Source: Gluconacetobacter johannae
Lineage (GTDB): Bacteria; Pseudomonadota; Alphaproteobacteria; Acetobacterales; Acetobacteraceae
Direction of reading: 5' to 3'
Assembly: GCF_025994435.1 (NCBI RefSeq)
Contig: NZ_BAQK01000109.1
Span: forward strand, 1-64,000
DNA length: 64,000 nucleotides
Shown: positions 34,277 through 42,470 of the stretch, piece by piece
Numbering within the stretch: the stretch's first letter is position 1
How the letters are laid out: each line of letters opens with the position of its first letter
Translations under genes and position numbers: made by a program
Notes under the pieces: generated by a model
The model's input: only the letters and a program-made list of their open reading frames with translations
What the model was told of the DNA's origin: nothing
The model's database searches: none

Positions 34277-35010
34277 TGAATCTTGCCGATTTCAATACGA
34301 GCATTCGGGCGGCGATCGACTTCTACACCGCCCAAGGATTGTGGCAGTCGAGTGTCTATACGTGCGCGTTGCCCCGTTCGGCGTCGTTCAACCAGCTTGC
34401 GCTGACAACGAGGGATTACGCACCGGTCTACGAAAAGGGCCTTGCCCTTTCGCACTATAATTTCCTTCTGAGTGATTTGTCCTTCTTCCAATTCTCGCAC
34501 ACAAGCGAGACCGAGTACGCTCTTGCCTATTACCCGAATCCCCGCCTTAGCGGGTCGCCGGCTGCCCTCGATGAGTACCGCAGCTACGAAAAAGAGCGCG
34601 ACGAGGGGCATTGGAGCGATGAAGAGTTTGCAGAACTCGCTTCGGCGATTCCGGTACGCACCTTCATTCCGCGAATCCGCTTCGAATACAGCGAAAAACA
34701 ATACAAGAACGTGCGCCATCCCGGCGCTCATTTTCACATCGGTATGTCCGGTGAAGACCGCTGGGCATCGGCTCGCAAGCTCTCGCCCCTTACCTTCGCC
34801 CTGCTGATGGCCAAACATTATCACCCTGTGAATTGGTGGGCTGGATCGCGTTTTTCGCACCCAGTCGAAGATCAGAACCTCCTCTTCGAAACTTGCCTCG
34901 ATCGCAAGCTAATCGCGGCACTCCAAGTCGACGGAGTTTCACAGTTCCTATCCGAAGACGAGCGGATGGGGTTTCATTTCGCCGCACTGCATGGCGCTGT
35001 GACTACCTGA
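34276..35010 (+). CDS. DUF2290 domain protein, partner of the helicase
   Basis: A 244-residue protein starting at ATG 34276, which overlaps the helicase stop (TGATG) and has GAGGAGG upstream; a GTG at 34273 is also in frame. Landmarks are TFIPRIRFEYSEKQY, HPGAHFHIGMSGEDRW and LSPLTFALLMAKHY, which fit my recollection of DUF2290. The HPGAHFHIG histidines could form an active or metal site. Translational coupling to the helicase says the two act together. Biochemical function is unknown. Confidence 0.7.
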   Translation: MNLADFNTSIRAAIDFYTAQGLWQSSVYTCALPRSASFNQLALTTRDYAPVYEKGLALSHYNFLLSDLSFFQFSHTSETEYALAYYPNPRLSGSPAALDEYRSYEKERDEGHWSDEEFAELASAIPVRTFIPRIRFEYSEKQYKNVRHPGAHFHIGMSGEDRWASARKLSPLTFALLMAKHYHPVNWWAGSRFSHPVEDQNLLFETCLDRKLIAALQVDGVSQFLSEDERMGFHFAALHGAVTT

Positions 35011-35035
35011 TTTCAGCGCATACTACGGCGTGTCG

Positions 35036-35640
35036 TCAGTTAAGCAGAATGACGACTGAGGCGAACTGAACGGCTGCGAGGAAAGTGGATTTCAGTTTGT
35101 CGTAGCGCGTTGCAATGGCGCGGAACCGTTTGAGTTTGTTAATGAAGCGTTCGACAAGATTTCGTTCCCTGTAAAGGGCGAAGTTTGTTTCGCGTTGTGT
35201 CGTTCGGTTGCGTTTTGGCGGGATAACCGGGGCAATCTCGCGCTTTGTCAGTTTGTCGATCAACCTGTCTGCGTTATACGACCTGTCGGCCAGGAAGGCA
35301 TCCGGGTCAATGTTTTCCAGCATCGGTTCAGCCCGGTTGATATCCGCATCCTGTCCCGGTGTAATATCGAGTTCTACCGGGTTGCCCAGAGCATCGCAGA
35401 TGGTATGGATCTTTGTGGTCAACCAGACCCGGGATCGTCCGATGGCCTGATCAGCGCCCCCTTTTTCAGGGCTCCCGCACTATGCTGGTGCGCCCGGACA
35501 ATGGTGCTGTCGATCATCATGTACTCATTGTGGTGATCTGCTGCCAGATAATGAAAGATCCTTTCGATCACACCGCTTTCACACCAACGCCGGTCCGACC
35601 CCGATTGAATGGCGACTTTTGGAATTTCACGGCAAAGCGT
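35036..35640 (-). pseudogene. IS5-family (IS427-like) transposase remnant, frameshifted
   Basis: The C-terminal 128 residues are intact (LTTKIHTICDALGNPVEL, ADRSYNADRLID, RERNLVERFINKLKRFRAIATRYDKL), with the DDE-type Asp and the Glu of RNLVERF. Upstream, HYLAADHHNEYMMIDSTIVRAHQHSAGA is in another frame, and FNRGRTGVGVKAV is in a third, giving two frameshifts. The N-terminal third is missing. Inverted repeats and target duplications are not evident. It marks the right side of the accessory block, 25 bp past the DUF2290 gene. Confidence 0.85.
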
Positions 35641-35792
35641 TGAATGACTGAGATTGGCGCGTAGCTGTTATGAACGTCGACGGTACGAATGGCCGCTTTT
35701 CTAATATCCCCGCCTAACAGCCGACATTCTGTTTCCCCCCGCCAATCAGCCGTTTTTTCGAACGGCATAATCTCCTCCCAAGGCCTCGGACT

Positions 35793-37193
35793 TTATGAAT
35801 GTGATGGGATGCGCGGGCCTCGGTCCTTGCCGGGGTCGGGCGACACCCGGCCTGTCCTGCGATGGTCCGCCGCGCGGTACGTCTTGCGCCGCTCGAACGA
35901 CGAGCCGATGCCCAGCACCTCGCGGTATTTGACCACCGTGCGGCGCGACAGGGCGAAGCCGATCTGGTGCAGTGCCTGGACGATCCGTGCGTCGGACAGC
36001 ACCGCGTCGGGCGATTCCTCGTGGATCAGGCGGCGGATGTGGGCGCGGGCGGCCCCGGCTGCGCGCAGTTCGCTGTCCGTGCCCTCGACGCCCGCCGAAA
36101 AGAAGAATTTGAGGGGAAACAGCCCGAACGGCGTGGCGATATGCTTGTTGGCGACGATGCGGCTGATGGTGCTGTCGTGCAGGCGCACGTCGTCGGCGAT
36201 GCGCCGCATGGTCAGCGGGCGCAGCGCCTCGGGCCCGCGCGTCATGAAATCGGCCTGGCGAAACAGGATATGTTCGCCCACCACCATCAGGCTGTGCTGA
36301 CGCCGCGCCAGCGCATGCACCAGCCAGCGCGCGCCCGACAGCCAGCCGGCGACACGCTTGCGTTCGTCCTCGTGGCGCAGGGACCCCAGCCGGTCCGTCA
36401 GGGCGGTGTTCAGCCCGACCGTTTCGGACAGGTCCTGCGCCGCCGCCACGCGCCACGTGCCGTTGGGGCCTTCCTGCACCATCAGGTCGGGGATGCGCGT
36501 CTGGACGGGTTCGGCCACGTCCTCGGCCCACGGGCGCGGGTTCAGCGCGCGCAGTTCGGCGATCATCTCGGCCAGGTCGTCGGCGTCCACGCCGCAGGCC
36601 GCGCGCAGCCGGCTCCGCTCGCCCCGCGCCAGCAGGTCCAGGTTCGCCAGCAGCGCCGCCATGGCGGGGTCGAACCTGTTGCGCGCCTGCAACTGCACCG
36701 CGAAGCATTCCGCCAGCGACATCGCCGCCACCCCCACCGGGTCGAAGCGCATCAGCCGCTGGCGCACCGCCTCGATGCGTTCGGGCGTGACGTTCAGGCG
36801 GCGGGCCAGTTCCGCCCTGTCGGCGGCGAGCCGCCCCGCTGCGTCCAGCTCGTCGATCAGCGTTGCGCCGATCCGCCGGTCGGCGCCGTCGGGCATCGCC
36901 CGCATCATCTGCCGCAGCAGCCGTTCGCGGATGGTCATGGGGCCGGCCGGCACGCGCAGGGTGGCATCGTCCAGCCCCCCGGCTTCGGCGCGGGCCGGGC
37001 CTTCGCGCGCGTAGGCCGGCGGGTCGAAGCGTTCCAGAAGGGGGTTACCATCGACCTGGGCGGCGATGAAACGTTCCAGGTCGGTCTGCGACATCCGCAG
37101 CACGCGCAGCGTCTCGCGCATGCGCGCGGTCATGGCCAGCCCATGGGCCAGCCCCTGGCGCTGGCCGAGTTTCTGCCCTAGCGCGACGGGCAC
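35793..37193 (-). CDS. rpoN: RNA polymerase sigma-54 factor
   Basis: A 466-residue protein starting at GTG 37193. This start puts the glutamine-rich region I at the N-terminus (LGQKLGQRQGLAHGLAM, RVLRMSQTDLERFI, GNPLLE) and falls 13 bp after hupN. The core-binding region and the C-terminal HTH are present. The RpoN box reads SRRTVVKYREVLGI (consensus ARRTVAKYRE). About 30 extra residues follow it. Sigma-54 needs an ATPase activator; HupR, encoded in the same cluster, is one. It is the last gene of the hup/hyp series, an unusual position. Confidence 0.92.
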   Translation of the reverse strand: MPVALGQKLGQRQGLAHGLAMTARMRETLRVLRMSQTDLERFIAAQVDGNPLLERFDPPAYAREGPARAEAGGLDDATLRVPAGPMTIRERLLRQMMRAMPDGADRRIGATLIDELDAAGRLAADRAELARRLNVTPERIEAVRQRLMRFDPVGVAAMSLAECFAVQLQARNRFDPAMAALLANLDLLARGERSRLRAACGVDADDLAEMIAELRALNPRPWAEDVAEPVQTRIPDLMVQEGPNGTWRVAAAQDLSETVGLNTALTDRLGSLRHEDERKRVAGWLSGARWLVHALARRQHSLMVVGEHILFRQADFMTRGPEALRPLTMRRIADDVRLHDSTISRIVANKHIATPFGLFPLKFFFSAGVEGTDSELRAAGAARAHIRRLIHEESPDAVLSDARIVQALHQIGFALSRRTVVKYREVLGIGSSFERRKTYRAADHRRTGRVSPDPGKDRGPRIPSHS

Positions 37194-37206
37194 GGGCGGA
37201 CGGCGT

Positions 37207-38220
37207 TCACGGACGCCGCGCGGGCGCCAGCCGGTCCAGCCCGGCGGACACCGCCCAGATGGCCAGGAACAGGGCGGCGATGCCCAGCCCCACCGCCGGG
37301 AAATGATCGCCCAGCACCCGCGCCGCCCGCACCGCCAGCCCGGCCGGGGCGGCCCCGTCGTCACCCAGCATCTGCACGGCCTCGACCAGCCCCACCGCGA
37401 CGGCGGCCATGACCGAGGCCAGCGTGACGACCAGATTATAGACCATGCGCCGCCGGCCCGACCGCGCGCTCCAGCCGAAGGCGCGGATCATCAGCATGGC
37501 GTCGATGCTGTCCACCAGCGCCATCCCCGCCGTGAACAGCAGCGGAAAGACCATGACGCCCGCAAGCCCCAGCCCGTGCGCCGCATGCGCCGCCGTCAGC
37601 CCCAGCAGGCCGATTTCGGTCGCGGTGTCGAAGCCCAGCCCGAACAGGAAGCCCAGCGGGTACATCTGCCACCCCCGGCTGACCAGGCGGAAGGCCGGGT
37701 GGAACAGCCGCACCAGCAGCCCGCCGGGCACGGAGGGTTCCGCGCCCGCCCCCGCCCCCGCGCGCAGGGCCCGCCACTGGGTCAGCGCCACATCCATGTT
37801 CGCCAGCGCCATGACCAGCAGGAAGGAGATCGAGACCACCGACCCCACCGTGCCGCCGATCAGGTGCCAGCGGTCCAGCCACCCGTGCGCCGGCACCACC
37901 GCCAGCAGCAGCGTCGCCAGGATGACGACGCTGGAATGCCCCAGCGAGAACGACAGCCCCACCCACAGCGGCCGCCGCCCCTGCGTCATCAGCTTGCGCG
38001 TCACCACGTCGATGGCCGCGATATGGTCGGCGTCCATCGCGTGGCGCAGGCCGAAGGTCCACGCCAGCAGGGCCGAGGCCATCAACACGGGCTGCGCGCC
38101 CAGCGCGTATTCGGCCCAGCCCCAGGCGGCGATGTTGACCGCCGCCAGCCCCGCCAGCAGCGCGCGCATCGCCCCCGGCGCCGTGGCGGGCGACCCGGCG
38201 TCCATGTCGGCAGACCTCAT
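37207..38220 (-). CDS. hupN: Nickel/cobalt permease, NiCoT family
   Basis: A 337-residue membrane protein with eight or so helices. The NiCoT signature RHAMDADHIAAID (HX4DH in helix II) and LGFDTATEIGLL are intact, along with LGHSSVVI. It imports Ni2+ with high affinity, feeding the hydrogenase maturation proteins HypA and HypB. It begins 1 bp past the hypE stop and precedes rpoN by 13 bp, so it is part of the hyp operon. Named by location; HoxN is the equivalent. Confidence 0.92.
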   Translation of the reverse strand: MRSADMDAGSPATAPGAMRALLAGLAAVNIAAWGWAEYALGAQPVLMASALLAWTFGLRHAMDADHIAAIDVVTRKLMTQGRRPLWVGLSFSLGHSSVVILATLLLAVVPAHGWLDRWHLIGGTVGSVVSISFLLVMALANMDVALTQWRALRAGAGAGAEPSVPGGLLVRLFHPAFRLVSRGWQMYPLGFLFGLGFDTATEIGLLGLTAAHAAHGLGLAGVMVFPLLFTAGMALVDSIDAMLMIRAFGWSARSGRRRMVYNLVVTLASVMAAVAVGLVEAVQMLGDDGAAPAGLAVRAARVLGDHFPAVGLGIAALFLAIWAVSAGLDRLAPARRP

Positions 38221-38221
38221 C

Positions 38222-39280
38222 TCAGCAGATCCTCGGCAGTTGTTCGCCCGAGGGCATGGTCACCACGCGCTGTCCGCCGAACCGGTTGGCCAGATGCACC
38301 GCCCCGCGCCCCGATGCGGGGGCCTCCAGTCGGCCGATGACCGCCGCCTCCCGCCCCAGGGGGTGGGCGCGCATCGCCGCCAGGGCGGCATCGGCGGCGG
38401 CGGCCGGCACCACGGCGGCCAGCTTGCCCTCGTTGGCCAGATAGAGCGGGTCCAGCCCCAGGATCTCGCACACGCCGGCGACCTCGGGGCGCACCGGCAG
38501 GGCGGCCTCGTCGATCCGCACGGTGACGCCGCTGGCCTCGGCCAGTTCGCTCAGCACCCCGGCCAGCCCGCCCCGCGTGGCGTCGCGCATGCAGCGCACG
38601 TCGGGCGCCGCATCCAGCAGGGCGTCGGTCAGCCCGTTCAGCGGCGCGCAGTCGCTGCCCAGGGCGACATCCAGCGCCAGGTCGCCCCGCGCGCACAGGA
38701 TGGCGGCCCCATGGTCGCCCAGCGTGCCGTTCACGATCACCACGTCGCCGGGGCGGCCGGCGGCGATGCTGATGGCGCACCCCGGACGGATGACCCCGAT
38801 GCCGGTGGTGGTGACGAACAGCCCGTCGCACGCGCCGCGCGGCACCACCTTGGTGTCGCCGGTCACGATCCGCACCCCCGCCGCGCGGGCGCACGCCGCC
38901 ATCGAGGCCGAGACGCGCCGCACCAGGGCCAGGTCCAGCCCTTCGGCCAGGATGAAGGCCGCCGACAGCGCCACCGGCCGCGCGCCGCCCACCGCCAGGT
39001 CGTTCACCGTGCCGCAGACGGCCAGCGTGCCGATGTCGCCGCCGGGAAATTCCAGCGGATCGACCACGAAGGAATCGGTGGTGAAGGCCAGCCGGTCGCC
39101 CAGCGCGGCCAGGTCGGCCAGGGCGAAGCGCGCCTGGTCTTCCTGGGGGGCCGCGGGGTCGTCCGAGAAGGCGCGCAGGAACACGCCGTCGATCAGCGCG
39201 CGCATCGCCGTGCCGCCGCCGCCATGGGCCAGGGTGATGCGCCCGTCGGACCCGATGCCGGGGATGGTGTGGTCGTTCAT
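38222..39280 (-). CDS. hypE: Hydrogenase maturation protein HypE
   Basis: A 352-residue protein of the PurM-like ATP-binding family. It starts ITLAHGGGGTAM, contains DSFVVDPLEFPGGDIG and ends PRIC, where the C-terminal Cys is carbamoylated by HypF then dehydrated to thiocyanate, the source of the Fe cyanide ligands. ATG 39280 overlaps the hypD stop. Neighbours hypD and hupN are on both sides in the same operon. Confidence 0.95.
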   Translation of the reverse strand: MNDHTIPGIGSDGRITLAHGGGGTAMRALIDGVFLRAFSDDPAAPQEDQARFALADLAALGDRLAFTTDSFVVDPLEFPGGDIGTLAVCGTVNDLAVGGARPVALSAAFILAEGLDLALVRRVSASMAACARAAGVRIVTGDTKVVPRGACDGLFVTTTGIGVIRPGCAISIAAGRPGDVVIVNGTLGDHGAAILCARGDLALDVALGSDCAPLNGLTDALLDAAPDVRCMRDATRGGLAGVLSELAEASGVTVRIDEAALPVRPEVAGVCEILGLDPLYLANEGKLAAVVPAAAADAALAAMRAHPLGREAAVIGRLEAPASGRGAVHLANRFGGQRVVTMPSGEQLPRIC

Positions 39281-40398
39281 GCCGCGCCTTTCAGGCCCTG
39301 ATACTGGTAATAGGCCGCGCACGCGCCCTCGGACGAGACCATCAGCGCGCCCGAGGGGCAATCGGGCGTGCAACTGGCGCCGAACGCCGGGCATTGCGGC
39401 GGGCGGATGCGCCCCGTCAGCACATCGCCGCAGCGGCAGGCCCCCGGATCGGCCACGTGATGCGGCGTGACCGCGAACCGCTGCTCGGCATCGAACGCGC
39501 GCCATGCGGGCCGCAGGCCCAGCCCCGACCCCGCGATGCTACCCAGCCCCCGCCATTCGCACGTCGGCCGCGTTTCATAGACCCGGTCGATCGCCGCCAT
39601 CGCGGCCGGATTGCCGCCTTCGGGCACCACGCGGGCATACTGGTTTTCGATGCGGGCCTCGCCGGCCGCGACCTGGCGCAGCACCATCAGCAGCGCCTGC
39701 AGGATATCCAGCGGCTCGAACCCCGCCACCACCAGCGGGCGATGGAAGTCGGTGGCGATGAAATCGTAGGGCCGGGTGCCGATCACCATCGAGACATGGC
39801 CGGGGCCGATGAATCCGTCCACCGCGAAATCGTCCTGCGACAGCAGCGCGCGCAGCGTCGGGATGATGGTGATATGCTGGCACATGATCGAGAAATTCCC
39901 GACCCCCTCCGCCGCTGCGCGCAGCACCGTCAGCGCGGTCGAGGGCGCCGTGGTCTCGAACCCCAGGGCGAAGAACACCACCTGCCGGTCGGGATTGGCC
40001 CGCGCCAGCGCCAGCGCGTCGAGCGGCGAATAGACCATCCGCACATCGGCCCCGGCGGCGCGCGCCTGCAACAGCGTGCCCTTCGCGCCGGGCACGCGCA
40101 TCGCGTCGCCGAAGGTGGTGAAGATCACCTCGGGCCGCCGCGCGATCGCGATGGCGTCGTCGATGCGCCCCATCGGCAGCACGCACACCGGGCAGCCCGG
40201 ACCATGCGCGAATTCGACATTCCCGGGCAGGCGGGCATCCAGCGCGTAGCGGAAGATGGTGTGCGTATGGCCGCCGCACACTTCCATGACCGTCACGGGC
40301 CGCGCGCGCGTGCGGCCGATACGCTCGGCGACGCGGGCGATTTCGGAAAACAGGCGATCGGCCAGGGCAGGATCGCGGAATTCGTCGACAAATCTCAT
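39277..40398 (-). CDS. hypD: Hydrogenase maturation protein HypD
   Basis: A 373-residue iron-sulfur scaffold for building the Fe(CN)2CO group with HypC and HypE. Seen are the CGGHTHTI motif with its essential Cys, GPGCPVCVLP, the FALGFETTAPSTA motif, and C-terminal Cys residues (CRCGDVL, CPAFGASCTPDCPSGA) holding the 4Fe-4S cluster. It is separated from the upstream hypC by a 270-bp repeat/MITE insertion and overlaps hypE by 4 bp. Confidence 0.95.
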   Translation of the reverse strand: MRFVDEFRDPALADRLFSEIARVAERIGRTRARPVTVMEVCGGHTHTIFRYALDARLPGNVEFAHGPGCPVCVLPMGRIDDAIAIARRPEVIFTTFGDAMRVPGAKGTLLQARAAGADVRMVYSPLDALALARANPDRQVVFFALGFETTAPSTALTVLRAAAEGVGNFSIMCQHITIIPTLRALLSQDDFAVDGFIGPGHVSMVIGTRPYDFIATDFHRPLVVAGFEPLDILQALLMVLRQVAAGEARIENQYARVVPEGGNPAAMAAIDRVYETRPTCEWRGLGSIAGSGLGLRPAWRAFDAEQRFAVTPHHVADPGACRCGDVLTGRIRPPQCPAFGASCTPDCPSGALMVSSEGACAAYYQYQGLKGAA

Positions 40399-40421
40399 CG
40401 GCTGTTCCTTGGGGCAATCTG

Positions 40422-40699
40422 CCTCAGGGCTCCGCCCTGAAACCCGCCAAAGGGCAGCGCCCTTTGGAAACCCAGTCGTTTATTCATGATCGGGGTCCAG
40501 GGCCGCAGAGGCCGGCATGAACTGTGGCCTGTTGAGCGAGAGTGCCGCGCAGCGGCACGCCCGGCGTGTGGTTCCGAGCATCGGAGCGGAGCGGCCTTCA
40601 TGGCCGTGAGCACCGAAGCACAGGAAACGCGCGTCGGATCGCCAACAGGGCGCAGTTCATGCCAGCCTCTCAGGCCCTGGTGGGTTCGGGCGATGCCCG
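40422..40699 (+). repeat. Dispersed hairpin repeat, full copy interrupted by a MITE-like element
   Basis: The left half (40422-40506) has CAGGGCTCCGCCCTG, CCAAAGGGC/GCCCTTTGG, GGAAACCCA, TTTATTCATGATC and GGGGTCCAGGGCC. The right half (40671-40699) resumes CAGGCCCTGGTGGGTTCGGGC...GCCCG. Between them lies the element at 40507-40670. The hypC stop codon falls at the right junction. It lies between hypC and hypD, inside the hyp operon. Confidence 0.85.
40507..40670. mobile_element. MITE-like 164-bp element with imperfect 27-bp terminal inverted repeats
   Basis: The left end begins AGAGGCCGGCATGAACTG and the right end, read inverted, begins AGAGGCTGGCATGAACTG; identity extends to 27 bp with three mismatches. 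It has no coding capacity. Interior hairpins include TGCCGC/GCGGCA and GGCC/GGCC arms. Insertion into the loop of the dispersed repeat's second hairpin is clear by comparison with intact copies. No confident target-site duplication. Confidence 0.75.
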
Positions 40700-40978
40700 A
40701 TCTGGGTCACTGGCGCGCATGATCGCAAGTTCGCCGTCCAGTTCGCCGATTTCGGCCAGCAGGCGCAGGGTTTCGCGGGCTTCGTCTTCCTCGATCCGGC
40801 TCATGGCGAAGCCGACATGCACCAGCACCCATGCGCCCACCAGCGACGACAGCGGGCGCCCCGTCTCGGCCACGCACAGCACATCGACCGCGCGCCGGAC
40901 GCCCGAGATCTCGACCTCGGCCATTGTCGCGTCCTCGTCGAGGATGGCCATCACCTGGCCGGGAATGCCCAGACACAT
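40670..40978 (-). CDS. hypC: Hydrogenase maturation chaperone HypC
   Basis: A 102-residue HypC/HupF-family protein beginning MCLGIPGQV, where Cys2 binds the large-subunit precursor and the Fe(CN)2CO unit, and containing GAWVLVHVGFAMSRI. It ferries iron between HypD and pre-HupL/HupV. The last residues (SPEPTRA, stop) are encoded by the right half of the dispersed repeat, so the natural C-terminus has been replaced. It follows hupR by 12 bp. Confidence 0.95.
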   Translation of the reverse strand: MCLGIPGQVMAILDEDATMAEVEISGVRRAVDVLCVAETGRPLSSLVGAWVLVHVGFAMSRIEEDEARETLRLLAEIGELDGELAIMRASDPDRASPEPTRA

Positions 40979-40990
40979 TGCGTCGGTTCC

Positions 40991-42463
40991 TTACTGTATC
41001 GTCCGTTGTCCGGCATTCGGCACGATGCCGTACCGATCCAGCTTCGCCCGCAGCCCGACGCGCGACAAGCCCAGTTCGCGCGCGGTCAGGCTCTTGTTCC
41101 AGCCGCAGCGCACGATGGTTTCCATCAGGATCTGCGCTTCCAGCACGTCCATGCGCTGTTGCAGGGGGCCGGTGTGCGGAATGCTGTCCATCGGCCCCAC
41201 GCCGTGCCGCGCGCCGTCGCCGTCGCCGGTCGCGCGCAGGCCCGGCGACAGCAGTTCCACCCCCAGCGCGTCCTGTTCGGCCAGCACCAGCATCCGCAGC
41301 ACCTCGTTCTGCAATTCGCGGACGTTGCCGGGCCAGTCGTGGCGGATCAGCGCGGCCATGGTGTCGGGCGTGAAGCCCCGGACGTGCCGCCCGTGGCGCA
41401 GGCAGGCGGCGTCCAGCAGGTGGTTGGCCAGCACGCGCACGTCGTCGGGCCGGTCGCGCAGCGGCGGGATGGTCAGGACCATGGCCGACAGGCGGAAATA
41501 CAGGTCCTCGCGAAACCGGCCGGCCCGCACCTCCTCGCGCAGGTCGCGATGGGTGGCGGCCAGGACGCGCACATCCACCCGCGTCGTCTCGTTGGTGCCC
41601 AGCGCGCGGAATTCGCCTTCCTGCAGGAAGCGCAGCAGCTTGACCTGGAAGGCCGCCGAGATGTCGCCGATCTCGTCCAGGAACAGGGTTCCGCCGTCGG
41701 CTTCCTCCACCAGCCCGCGCCGGTTGGCGTGCGCGCCGGTAAAAGCCCCTTTCCTGTGGCCGAACAATTCGGATTCCAGCAGTTCGTCGGGGATCGCGCC
41801 GCAATTGACGGCGACGAACGCCCCGGTGTCGCGCTGGCTGGCGTAATGCAGCGCGCGGGCCATCAGCTCCTTGCCGGTGCCGGTTTCGCCCTGGATCAGC
41901 ACCGGGATGTCGAAGGCCGCCGCCTTGGCCGCCTGGCGGCAGGTCTCGTTCAGCGGGCTGGTCGGCGTGCGGATGATGGATTCGAAATGATAGCTGCCGC
42001 GCACCCGTTCGCGCTGGCGCACCAGCCGCCCTTCGGCTGCCGGGGGCGCCAGGCGCAGTTCCAGCGACAGGCGTTCGTGGTCGCGCTGCATCGCGAACAG
42101 ATGCGTGGCGTTGCGCGCCGCCAGCAGCAACTGGTCGGGATGCCAGGGCTTGGTGATGTACTGGTAGATGCCGGCGGCGTTGATCGCGTCGATCATGTCG
42201 TCGGGTTCGGTGTAGCCGGTGACGATCATCCGCACGATGTCGGGCCAGCGGTCGCGGACCTCGGACAGGAACTGCACGCCGGTCAGGCCGGGCATCCGCT
42301 GGTCGCAGAAGATCGCCTGGATCCAGTTGGCTTCGAGAATGCCCCGGGCCTCCGCCGCGCCCGAGGCGACATGGACGTCGAATTCCTCGCGCAGGATGCG
42401 GGCCATGACCTCGACCGAACGCGGCTCGTCGTCGATGACCAGGACGGAGGGCGGGGTGCTCAC
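40991..42463 (-). CDS. hupR: NtrC-family response regulator HupR
   Basis: A 490-residue sigma-54 activator. An N-terminal receiver has the acidic pocket (VIDDEP), phospho-Asp in FCDQRMPG and Lys in TKPWHP. The AAA+ domain has Walker A GETGTGKE, the sigma-54-contacting GAFTGA loop, Walker B GTLFLDEIGD and an arginine finger region. A C-terminal Fis-type HTH ends it (SLTARELGLSRVGLRAKLDR). In Rhodobacter capsulatus, HupR drives hupSLC and is controlled by HupT and HupUV, all encoded here. It lies between hypB and hypC, as in that organism. Confidence 0.94.
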   Translation of the reverse strand: MSTPPSVLVIDDEPRSVEVMARILREEFDVHVASGAAEARGILEANWIQAIFCDQRMPGLTGVQFLSEVRDRWPDIVRMIVTGYTEPDDMIDAINAAGIYQYITKPWHPDQLLLAARNATHLFAMQRDHERLSLELRLAPPAAEGRLVRQRERVRGSYHFESIIRTPTSPLNETCRQAAKAAAFDIPVLIQGETGTGKELMARALHYASQRDTGAFVAVNCGAIPDELLESELFGHRKGAFTGAHANRRGLVEEADGGTLFLDEIGDISAAFQVKLLRFLQEGEFRALGTNETTRVDVRVLAATHRDLREEVRAGRFREDLYFRLSAMVLTIPPLRDRPDDVRVLANHLLDAACLRHGRHVRGFTPDTMAALIRHDWPGNVRELQNEVLRMLVLAEQDALGVELLSPGLRATGDGDGARHGVGPMDSIPHTGPLQQRMDVLEAQILMETIVRCGWNKSLTARELGLSRVGLRAKLDRYGIVPNAGQRTIQ

Positions 42464-42470
42464 GGCCCGG

